Assembly (NCBI GenBank): GCA_029287305.1
Contig: JARFRJ010000281.1
Location: 1-5,750, forward strand
DNA from: Hyphomonas sp.
Lineage (GTDB): Bacteria; Pseudomonadota; Alphaproteobacteria; Caulobacterales; Hyphomonadaceae
Length of the DNA stretch: 5,750 nucleotides
Direction: 5' to 3'
Shown one piece after another: positions 1 to 5,468 of this stretch (position 1 is its first letter; every line of letters begins with the position of its first letter). Both the position numbers and the translations under genes were made by a program. The notes below the pieces were generated by a model that worked only from the letters and a program-made list of their open reading frames with translations, did not search any database and was not told where the DNA came from.

Positions 1-468
1 GGCCAAGTCCAGTCCCGGCCAGTCTTGCGGTTCCGTGTTCGGATCATACTGGCTTGCCAGCCATGAAACAAACTCCGGGGTCGGATTTAAAAGCTCAAAT
101 GAAGATATGGCCACGGCCCCTGATTCTTCAGCATCAGAATAGGATACATCTTTCAAGGACATTTTCGAAAAGGATGCGCCCGCTTCCGTCATATCTATGC
201 CTGACAGATCTAGCGTCCCTATTTTTACATCCACATTTTCATCTTGACTATCAAAGGTAAGGCCAGAAAATGTAACATTTGCCCCTTCCACATCCATAGA
301 CTCATAGCTGAAAAGGCTGTTTTCGGATTGCGCCAGTAAGAGCGCGCTTAACACCGCATCAACCTCAGCCGGATCGCCAGCGCCCAGCTCGACCTCCGGA
401 TCACTGCTTTTCCCGCAGGCCGAGCAGAGTATTGTTGTCGAAATAAGGGCGACGATCCAAGTTTTCAT
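1..468 (-). CDS. Putative lipoprotein of unknown function, C-terminus missing (runs off left edge)
   Basis: I do not recognise this gene. An open frame of 156 codons starts at ATG 468-466 and reaches base 1 without a stop, so only the N-terminal part is visible. The start is supported by AAAGG at 482-478, nine bases upstream. The protein begins MKTWIVALISTTILCSACGK: a short basic end, a hydrophobic stretch, then a cysteine at residue 18 (LCSAC-G), which reads as a signal peptide with an imperfect lipobox (Cys rather than Leu/Val/Ile at -3, Leu at -4). The mature part is acidic, rich in Ser, Asp and Glu, with alternating short strands such as VEGANVTFSGLTF and VKIGTLDLSGIDM. These look like repeating beta strands of an extracytoplasmic domain. 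Probable location is the inner face of the outer membrane or the periplasm (inference). It follows the antiporter gene on the same strand after 110 bases and may have its own promoter. Confidence is high that it is a gene and moderate that it is lipidated. Confidence 0.8.
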   Translation of the reverse strand, partial: MKTWIVALISTTILCSACGKSSDPEVELGAGDPAEVDAVLSALLLAQSENSLFSYESMDVEGANVTFSGLTFDSQDENVDVKIGTLDLSGIDMTEAGASFSKMSLKDVSYSDAEESGAVAISSFELLNPTPEFVSWLASQYDPNTEPQDWPGLDLA

Positions 469-509
469 AAAAAAATACCTTTAGGTTAAACTGCAAAAAC
501 TAGATTGTA

Positions 510-537
510 TTAATATACTGTTTATCGATAAATGCAA
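510..537 (-). promoter_or_regulatory. Candidate sigma70-type promoter for the lipoprotein gene, with palindromic operator in the spacer
   Basis: On the minus strand, TTGCAT (537-532) and TATTAA (515-510) are separated by 16 bases, and the start codon lies about 42 bases downstream, which fits a short leader. The 12-bp perfect palindrome TTTATCGATAAA (521-532) sits almost exactly in the spacer, a usual place for a repressor site. The elements match consensus only moderately and the region is AT-rich, so chance matches are possible. Confidence 0.35.
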
Positions 538-562
538 GAGTGTTATTGTATTTCGACACTCT
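537..562 (-). terminator. Weak hairpin just after the antiporter gene
   Basis: Seven-base perfect inverted repeat: AGAGTGT (537-543) and ACACTCT (556-562) with a 12-base loop, 16 bases past the antiporter stop codon. On the minus strand it could form a transcript hairpin ending the clpP-like/antiporter operon. The stem is not GC-rich and no clean U-tract follows, so it may instead be a DNA-binding dyad or a weak terminator. Confidence 0.3.
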
Positions 563-578
563 GACTATACAAAAGACT

Positions 579-2471
579 TTATTTGGGGCGGGTATCGCCT
601 TCACTGCCATGATTTTGACCTTCCGGACCAAAGTGGATCAAGCTAACCCCTTCCCCGCCTTTGGGCTCCCGGCGCGGGCCAAGCAGGACGAAACTCCCAT
701 CCGTTTTAATCTCTGCAACAAGATCAGACTCAGGGTGATCGGCCAAAAGTTTTGCCAAATCATAATCCGCCGTCAATCTTGTGCGCGTAAACACCCAGCC
801 GCGATAATGGTCGCGCAAAAGCGCATCATAACTGCGACCACGATCAATCAATGTTTGTCCGCGCGTCCCAAAGCGCATAACCGATCCGGCATCCTGCTCG
901 CCATCTATTGAAGACAATTGATAGACTTTATGACGGCCAAGCTCCGGCGCGAAATGCCCGGACACAAGTGCATTATAAGGGTCATTGGCGGTCAGCGCGA
1001 TGGCTGTATCAAAGCGGGCATGATCTAGGCCTAACTCGGCTTCTTCAGACAGAACTTCACCAAAATATGTTTCAAGTCCGGCCTCACTCGCCGATTTGAG
1101 GCGCCGTATATTATTGTCGGCAATCGTCACATCAATCCCGGCTGCCTTTAAGGCGCGCGCAAAGTCAACGCTCCAAAGATTAGACCCGATAAGGAGTATT
1201 CCAGGTTTTTCTGCATGGGAAAGACCCAAACGTCTTGCCAGAGGACCGATGGAAAATCCATGCAGGATAACAGTTGAGAACACCATGGCAAAAGCCAGGG
1301 GTGAGATCATCTCAGACCCGGAGAAAACAAAATCACTTGTCTCCTGAAGGTCTGTCAATAATTGGCCAAACAGGCCGGAAACAGCGACCGCGACGATCCC
1401 GCGCGGGGCAATCCAGCCCAGAAGCAAGGCCTCATTTCGATTGAGCGTGCCATATGTCGATACCCAGATTGAAATCGGTCGAACGATAAACAGCATGCAA
1501 AAGAGAAACAGGAGCGTATTCCAGTTCAGCGCCGCAGATATTGTTTCCGGGGTCAGGTTCGCGGTCAGGATCACAAATACGCCAGAGACAAGGAGAACGG
1601 CAATATCTTCCTTGAATTTTTGCAATTCAAGCAAGCCAGCAATGCGCGAATTGGCCAGCGTCATGCCATAGGCTGTCACAGCAACAAGCCCCATCTCGCC
1701 TTCGATCTGCTCTGCCAGCGCATAGCACAAGATCACACTGGCAAAAATAATCGGAGCTTTGAGATATTCCGGGGTCCACCCGGCTCGAAACGCGCGCGCG
1801 ATCAGAACGCCAAAGATAATCCCAAGCAGACAGCCAGCAATCGCGGCAATAAGAACCCATAAGGCTGTCGCGAACAAACTGCCCCCGCTGGAGGCAACAC
1901 GCACGATCTCATAGGCAATCACAGCAAAAAGCGCGCCAATCGGATCATTGACGATACCTTCCCATTTCAAAGCCGCGCCGCTGCGCCCCGACAATTTGGA
2001 TTGACGCAGGAGCGGCATAATCACGGTTGGGCCGGTCACCACCATCACGCCGGCAAAGACGACAGAACTGGCCCAATCAAGACCCGCCGCATATTTGGCC
2101 GCCAGTGAACCCATAATCCACGCCAAGGGTCCGCCTAAGAACACCATCCGCCGGACCGCTGGCCCCGCATCGCGCAGATTGTCAAATTTCAAGACCAATC
2201 CGCCTTCAAAAAGAATAACCGCCACAGCAAGGGAAATGATCGGGCGGAGCAGATCACCAAACTCCTTATCCGGGCTTAGCAGCGGCTCGCCCGCAATAAT
2301 TGCCCAAAGCGGGCCAACGGCGAGCCCTGCCAAGGCCATTAAAACAATAGCAGGGGCCTGCAAACGCCAGGCGATACATTGCGCGCCAAGTCCTAAAGCG
2401 CCGATAAGCGCAACCGATAAAATTAGCGATTGATTGCCGATTGCGGCAAGAAAGATAGGCAGCTCACTCAT
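579..2471 (-). CDS. CPA1/NhaP-type cation:proton antiporter with C-terminal RCK (TrkA-N) domain
   Basis: This inner-membrane antiporter exchanges protons for Na+ or K+ and serves pH and cation homeostasis; the ion cannot be told from sequence. The 630-residue protein has about 12 hydrophobic segments over residues 10-412 (Na+/H+ exchanger domain). Visible family marks are FEGG (88-91), TGPTV (146-150), the Asn175-Asp176 pair in EGIVNDP typical of electroneutral CPA1 transporters, and APRG with Arg357 late in the domain. From about 423 a cytosolic Rossmann-like RCK domain follows (GILLIGSNLW, then IADNN with Asp452). Its glycine motif is looser than the classical GxGxxG, which I recall as normal for NhaP/YjcE-like relatives. 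The last 60 or so residues are a charged, glycine-rich tail. ATG at 2471 has GAAGG at 2482-2478. It lies 31 bases after the unknown soluble-protein gene and is probably the last cistron of that operon. Confidence 0.93.
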   Translation of the reverse strand: MSELPIFLAAIGNQSLILSVALIGALGLGAQCIAWRLQAPAIVLMALAGLAVGPLWAIIAGEPLLSPDKEFGDLLRPIISLAVAVILFEGGLVLKFDNLRDAGPAVRRMVFLGGPLAWIMGSLAAKYAAGLDWASSVVFAGVMVVTGPTVIMPLLRQSKLSGRSGAALKWEGIVNDPIGALFAVIAYEIVRVASSGGSLFATALWVLIAAIAGCLLGIIFGVLIARAFRAGWTPEYLKAPIIFASVILCYALAEQIEGEMGLVAVTAYGMTLANSRIAGLLELQKFKEDIAVLLVSGVFVILTANLTPETISAALNWNTLLFLFCMLFIVRPISIWVSTYGTLNRNEALLLGWIAPRGIVAVAVSGLFGQLLTDLQETSDFVFSGSEMISPLAFAMVFSTVILHGFSIGPLARRLGLSHAEKPGILLIGSNLWSVDFARALKAAGIDVTIADNNIRRLKSASEAGLETYFGEVLSEEAELGLDHARFDTAIALTANDPYNALVSGHFAPELGRHKVYQLSSIDGEQDAGSVMRFGTRGQTLIDRGRSYDALLRDHYRGWVFTRTRLTADYDLAKLLADHPESDLVAEIKTDGSFVLLGPRREPKGGEGVSLIHFGPEGQNHGSEGDTRPK

Positions 2472-2502
2472 AGACGACCTTCACTTTTTAGGGCCCTGAC
2501 AC

Positions 2503-3039
2503 TCATAGCAGATCGCCCGGGTCCATATCAGCAAAATCAAATCCGATTTCGCGCGACCCGTACGCCCCATTTTCATATCTTTCAATACGGTCCTTGAAGC
2601 GATCATACACAAAATCATAAATATGTTCGTAAAAGCTCTCCGTATCATTACCGTCCAAAGGCATGGACAGAATATATTTACCCCCGCCTAATATCTCGAC
2701 TGTTACTTTATCGCCCAGCTTGGAGCAGGTCAGGATGAGCCTGACCCAATCTGTGCCCGGGCTCACGCGTATGGCTAAGCCAAAACTAATCGGTTCCAGA
2801 TGGCGAAAGCCAAAAGAGGGTATTGATAGAGCTTTATCGCCATAAGGGCGCGGCTTAAAGGCACCGCCTGGAGGAACAAGGTGGGCGCATTCACCGGTCG
2901 TGCTGCCCATATAGGCCTCAAAACCCTCAGAAATCTGATCCGCCAATGTTCGGATCAGAGTATAATTCTCAGATACCAATGTTTGATACTGACGGGTGAT
3001 TGTCAGAAATTGATCGAATCTGGATTGGTCTTTAGCCAT
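2503..3039 (-). CDS. Hypothetical soluble protein between clpP-like and antiporter genes
   Basis: I do not recognise this family. The product is 178 residues from ATG 3039, or 180 from GTG 3045. Both starts have a Shine-Dalgarno: GGAG at 3051-3048 is eight bases from the ATG, and GGAGG at 3055-3051 is five bases from the GTG; I chose the ATG. There is no signal peptide or membrane segment, so it is probably cytoplasmic. By eye: an N-terminal helical stretch (about 3-43), a Pro/Gly-rich linker (about 55-75), a central strand-rich part (about 80-130, with FGLAIRVSPGTDWVRLIL then DKVTVEILGGGKYILSMPL), an amphipathic charged helix (about 133-156) and an acidic tail ending DMDPGDLL. The gene sits 36 bases after the clpP-like stop (30 if the GTG is used) and 31 bases before the antiporter, so the three are very likely cotranscribed. 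A role as partner or regulator of either neighbour is conjecture. Confidence 0.85.
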   Translation of the reverse strand: MAKDQSRFDQFLTITRQYQTLVSENYTLIRTLADQISEGFEAYMGSTTGECAHLVPPGGAFKPRPYGDKALSIPSFGFRHLEPISFGLAIRVSPGTDWVRLILTCSKLGDKVTVEILGGGKYILSMPLDGNDTESFYEHIYDFVYDRFKDRIERYENGAYGSREIGFDFADMDPGDLL

Positions 3040-3075
3040 ATCCACTACTCCCTCCCAATCTCAAGGCAGCACCTG

Positions 3076-3666
3076 TCAGGAAATATCACCCTGATGCATA
3101 CCGATCCTACCGACCAGACCATATTCAACAGCGTCCCGAGAGCTCATCCAATAGTCGCGATCTGTATCCTTGCGCACTTTTTCAATCGGCTGACCCGTCG
3201 CCTCGGAAAAAATACGGTTAAGGCGTTCACGCATTTTCAGAATTTCCCGTGCTTGAATTTCAACATCCGAGGCCTGCCCGCCAACCCCGCCGCGGGGTTC
3301 ATGCAGAAGAAACCTTGTATTTAGCAAAGCATAACGATTTTCGCGCTGCGCGGCTGCATAAATCAACGCGCCTGCGCTTGCGACCCAGCCTGTGCCTAAA
3401 ACTTTGACCGGGGCTGGTACAAATTTGATCATATCATGAATCATATCCCCTGATTCGACATGTCCACCCGGTGATGAGATGACCAGAAGAATCGGATCGG
3501 AGCTTGTACTTGATAGAGCGATCAGCCGTTCGCAGACCCGCCGGGCCAATTTATCGTCCACCCCGCCTGTCAGTAAAATAGTACGGGCATTAAACAAAGC
3601 CTCTTCTAGGAAAGCGTTGGGCTCAGCCAAGGGCTTGTCGTTTTTTTCCTCATCCAATCTGATCAT
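3076..3666 (-). CDS. ClpP-family serine peptidase (divergent Clp protease proteolytic subunit paralog)
   Basis: ClpP subunits form double-ring barrels that degrade proteins fed in by AAA+ unfoldases such as ClpX or ClpA in the cytoplasm. At 196 residues this has normal family length. The full catalytic triad is visible: Ser97 in GWVASAGA, His122 in LLHEPRGGVGGQASDVEI, and Asp171 in DTDRDYWMS. Asp169-Arg170 match the ring-ring contact pair next to the catalytic Asp in true ClpP, and SSPGG (64-68) forms the oxyanion-side loop. It should therefore be active and may form tetradecamers. The N-terminus is unusual: the usual GERAYDIYSRLL-like segment is replaced by a charged stretch around NAFLEEALFNARTILL, so docking to an unfoldase may differ. 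No clpX lies next to it, so it is probably a paralog rather than the housekeeping clpP. ATG 3666 has GAGG at 3678-3675. It is the first gene of the probable three-gene operon with the unknown protein and the antiporter. Confidence 0.92.
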   Translation of the reverse strand: MIRLDEEKNDKPLAEPNAFLEEALFNARTILLTGGVDDKLARRVCERLIALSSTSSDPILLVISSPGGHVESGDMIHDMIKFVPAPVKVLGTGWVASAGALIYAAAQRENRYALLNTRFLLHEPRGGVGGQASDVEIQAREILKMRERLNRIFSEATGQPIEKVRKDTDRDYWMSSRDAVEYGLVGRIGMHQGDIS

Positions 3667-3727
3667 GGTGATGTCCTCATTTCAAAAACATTGCTTTACA
3701 GGTGCGCGTCGGGCGCTGCAAGGTCAA
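3667..3727 (-). promoter_or_regulatory. Leader of the clpP-like operon; promoter not clearly resolved
   Basis: The operon promoter is expected in the 117 bases upstream of the clpP-like start. TTGACC (3727-3722) is a good -35 match, but no convincing -10 box lies 16-18 bases further on; TGTAAA is 21 bases away. An overlapping TTGCAG followed after 17 bases by TAAAGC is an alternative. The CCTTGCAG context faintly resembles the -35 side of heat-shock (RpoH) promoters, but the -10 side does not match. Treat as a location, not a defined promoter. Confidence 0.2.
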
Positions 3728-3764
3728 TGGCTGATATAGCGCAGCAACACTTTGAGCCCAGTCT

Positions 3765-3779
3765 TTAAAGTCCCTTTAA
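3765..3779. repeat. Short inverted repeat just past the 148-aa membrane-protein gene
   Basis: Perfect six-base arms TTAAAG (3765-3770) and CTTTAA (3774-3779) around a three-base spacer, four bases beyond the stop codon of the membrane-protein gene and about 100 bases before the clpP-like start. Too AT-rich and too short for a good intrinsic terminator; it could be a weak terminator, an operator or chance. Confidence 0.3.
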
Positions 3780-3783
3780 CCGC

Positions 3784-4230
3784 CTACTCATCTTCCAGAC
3801 TATTTCGAGGAGAGGTAAGATACTTCCCGCCAATTTTTGACCATCGCCAGCAAAAATAGCCCCAAGCAGAGCCGTGCAAAAAAGTAATCGCCAAAGTAAG
3901 CTGCCATTGCAAAAACACCGAACTAATATTCAAAAACATACCCGTCACAACCATGAAATAAAGCGTGCTGCCAATGGTTCCCATCAGCGCAAAACGTAAA
4001 GGATAAGCATGAATGGGTTTTAGTGACGCAATAATGATAATGACCGAAACAAACAGGCTCGGTATTGTCAAAACACCTGTGATAACAAAATATTGAAAAT
4101 AGGTATCGGACAATGTGCCAACCAGTTCCTGCCCGCTCCATAAAGCCAGAACCGCTGGCGCTGGCAACAGCGCCAAAAGCCAAGAACTTACAGCCAGTTT
4201 GACAATTTCCAAAGCCGCTTTCGGCGTCAT
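3784..4230 (-). CDS. Small four-helix integral membrane protein of unknown function
   Basis: I do not recognise this family. The 148-residue product has four hydrophobic segments at about residues 13-31, 46-69, 79-100 and 104-126. There is no cleavable signal peptide by eye, and the first segment looks like a transmembrane anchor. The last helix runs into an aromatic motif YFCWRW (125-130), followed by a polar, charged cytoplasmic-looking tail ending SLEDE. ATG 4230 is preceded by a modest AAGG at 4243-4240. It stands alone, 117 bases from the clpP-like gene and 269 from mtnP. Real-gene status is supported by the coherent membrane pattern and by a decayed homologous copy immediately upstream (about 4289-4450), which conserves the YFCW block in the same orientation. 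A structural membrane or transport-accessory role cannot be distinguished. Confidence 0.8.
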   Translation of the reverse strand: MTPKAALEIVKLAVSSWLLALLPAPAVLALWSGQELVGTLSDTYFQYFVITGVLTIPSLFVSVIIIIASLKPIHAYPLRFALMGTIGSTLYFMVVTGMFLNISSVFLQWQLTLAITFLHGSAWGYFCWRWSKIGGKYLTSPRNSLEDE

Positions 4231-4263
4231 ATTGCTTTGCCTTGTTCAGATGAAAGAATTAGA

Positions 4264-4269
4264 CTTATA
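4264..4269 (-). promoter_or_regulatory. Possible -10 element for the membrane-protein gene
   Basis: Minus-strand TATAAG, about 34 bases upstream of the ATG at 4230, in the context TTGTATAAGT. No good -35 hexamer is seen 16-18 bases upstream (only GTTTCA-like), so the assignment rests on position and one box. Confidence 0.22.
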
Positions 4270-4288
4270 CAACTTTAAACCGACGATG

Positions 4289-4450
4289 AAACCCGTCCAG
4301 ATGTTTTGATCATTGCCAGCAAAAATAAGCTTCAGCAAGCCCCATAAAAGCCAAAAATATCTGTACGGTTTCTCATTCTAGATACATATCGGCAATACCG
4401 AAAACTATACCTTATGAAACGCATAAACCAAAACGTACGTAAAATGCTAC
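4289..4450 (-). pseudogene. Decayed C-terminal remnant of a tandem paralog of the membrane-protein gene
   Basis: One minus-strand frame of this gap reads as a broken version of the C-terminal half of the downstream 148-residue protein. FYVRFGL (codons from 4444) matches AYPLRFAL; IFLAFMGL then AEAYFCWQ match LTLAITFL then AWGYFCWR after removal of three codons (His-Gly-Ser). The nucleotide block 4304-4327 matches gene positions 3835-3858 at 22 of 24 bases, the two differences being G-to-A changes; one turns the Trp130 codon TGG into TGA (4312-4310) and the other turns Arg129 into Gln. Two more in-frame stops lie at 4414-4412 and 4375-4373, and no start is visible, so it cannot encode a full protein. 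It lies directly upstream of the intact gene in the same orientation, as expected for an old tandem duplication. The left half of the match (4380-4450) is weaker. Confidence 0.65.
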
Positions 4451-4499
4451 CTCTAATTGCCGAAGCTATAGAATAGGCAGTAATCCTTTTATGGGCTCT

Positions 4500-5372
4500 T
4501 TAAAGTACACGCCCGGCAATCATTTTCAGACTTTCGACAAGAGACGGGTCGCGCCCATCGGGGGCTGTAATTATCGCATAGTCTAGGGCTCGCTCAATCC
4601 CTTGCGGGCTTGGTGTACGCGGCGTTTCGCACAAGGTTTTTGCCAAATGGCTGAGGCTCGTTCGAGCCCTTGCCGCATTAGAGTGCAGAATTTCAAGCAC
4701 AGCTTCAACCGAAACCGCCTCTGTCTCTGCGCGCCAGCAATCATAATCGGTTACCATAGCAAGGCTGGCATAGGGCAATTCAGCCTCCCGCGCGAGCTTG
4801 GCTTCGGGCATATTCGTCATACCAATGACATCACACCCCCAAGCTCGATAGAGGTGGCTTTCTGCCCGCGTGGAAAACTGTGGGCCTTCCATGGCTAAAT
4901 AGGTTCCACCGCGATGGATCACAGCGCCCGCCGCTTTGGCCGCTTGACCCACCAAAGCTGACAAACGCGCGCAGACCGGATCGGCCAAGCCAACATGCGC
5001 AACACACCCCGCTCCAAAAAAGCTTTTCTGACGTTTGAAAGTTCGGTCAATAAATTGATCAACCAGAACAAAATCACCCGGAGCATAAGTCTCCTGTAGA
5101 CTGCCGACGGCTGAAACAGACAAAATATCCGTGCAGCCGACACGTTTTAGCGCGGCAATATTGGCTCTATAATTAACATCTGACGGGCTGAGACGATGAC
5201 CTAAACCGTGGCGCGGCAGGAAAACCAGATCAACACCGTTAAGCGAGCCGCTTTGCAAAGGCGCAGAAGGTTTCCCCCAAGGTGTATCTGGCCAGTCAGA
5301 CTGAACCGCCTCCAGCGCGTCTATATCATACAGGCCGGAGCCCCCGATAATGCCAAGCTTCCAGGCTGTCAT
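4500..5372 (-). CDS. mtnP: S-methyl-5'-thioadenosine phosphorylase
   Basis: This enzyme phosphorolyses methylthioadenosine, a by-product of polyamine and acyl-homoserine-lactone synthesis, to adenine and methylthioribose-1-phosphate, feeding adenine and methionine salvage in the cytoplasm. The 290-residue protein matches the PNP/MTAP family: IGGSGLY (9-15) and RHG...H (54-59) at the phosphate site, SDVNYRANI (64-72), SAVGSL (87-92), PGDFVLVDQFIDRT (98-111), GGTYLAMEGPQFSTRAE (155-171), GMTNMPE (184-190) and TDYDCW (208-213). The two Asp residues, 209 and 211, mark adenine-specific MTAP as opposed to guanosine/inosine PNP, which has Asn at the base-binding position. ATG 5372 has AGGA at 5383-5380. 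It follows petC by 96 bases on the same strand with no clear terminator between, so readthrough from the bc1 operon is likely. The C-terminal extension past 250 is typical in length for bacterial members. Confidence 0.95.
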   Translation of the reverse strand: MTAWKLGIIGGSGLYDIDALEAVQSDWPDTPWGKPSAPLQSGSLNGVDLVFLPRHGLGHRLSPSDVNYRANIAALKRVGCTDILSVSAVGSLQETYAPGDFVLVDQFIDRTFKRQKSFFGAGCVAHVGLADPVCARLSALVGQAAKAAGAVIHRGGTYLAMEGPQFSTRAESHLYRAWGCDVIGMTNMPEAKLAREAELPYASLAMVTDYDCWRAETEAVSVEAVLEILHSNAARARTSLSHLAKTLCETPRTPSPQGIERALDYAIITAPDGRDPSLVESLKMIAGRVL

Positions 5373-5468
5373 GGGGCTATCCTATCTTCTTAATTGAGCC
5401 TATGCCTATTTTCGCTGGCGTGTCCGCGCCTCTCTCAACGCCGCGAACTCCAAGCTTCAAAGGACGCT
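5373..5468 (-). other. petC-mtnP intergenic spacer
   Basis: The 96 bases hold only the mtnP ribosome-binding site near the start and a weak GGCGT/ACGCC pairing with a 16-base loop and no U-tract. I see no clear promoter, SAM riboswitch or terminator, which favours cotranscription of mtnP with petC. Confidence 0.4.

Noticed and set aside
540..911. 123-codon plus-strand open frame
   Set aside because: Almost entirely antisense to the antiporter's C-terminal domain; no family resemblance and no neighbouring plus-strand genes.
2095..2433. 112-codon plus-strand open frame antisense to the antiporter N-terminus
   Set aside because: A shadow of the hydrophobic coding strand; the Ser/Ala/Pro/Arg-rich product is typical of antisense translation of membrane helices.
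2881..3324. 147-codon plus-strand open frame across the clpP-like/unknown-protein junction
   Set aside because: It is antisense to two well-supported genes, has no recognisable motif, and its composition follows from their codon pattern.
3923..4183. 86-codon minus-strand open frame inside the membrane-protein gene
   Set aside because: It overlaps the 148-residue frame, which has a coherent four-helix pattern and a homologous remnant; this frame has neither.
4115..4309. 64-codon plus-strand open frame spanning the membrane-protein gene start
   Set aside because: Antisense to that gene, its promoter region and the edge of the remnant; no supporting features.
4389..4401. TCGG-CAATA-CCGA dyad as a terminator for mtnP
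   Set aside because: Only four base pairs, about 100 bases past the mtnP stop, and lying within the pseudogene remnant.
4231..4499. Small RNA or riboswitch in the mtnP-membrane-protein gap
   Set aside because: No conserved aptamer or strong hairpin is visible, and the gap is better explained as a decayed coding sequence.
5412..5445. GGCGT/ACGCC pairing between petC and mtnP as an intrinsic terminator
   Set aside because: Five base pairs with a 16-base loop and no following U-tract.
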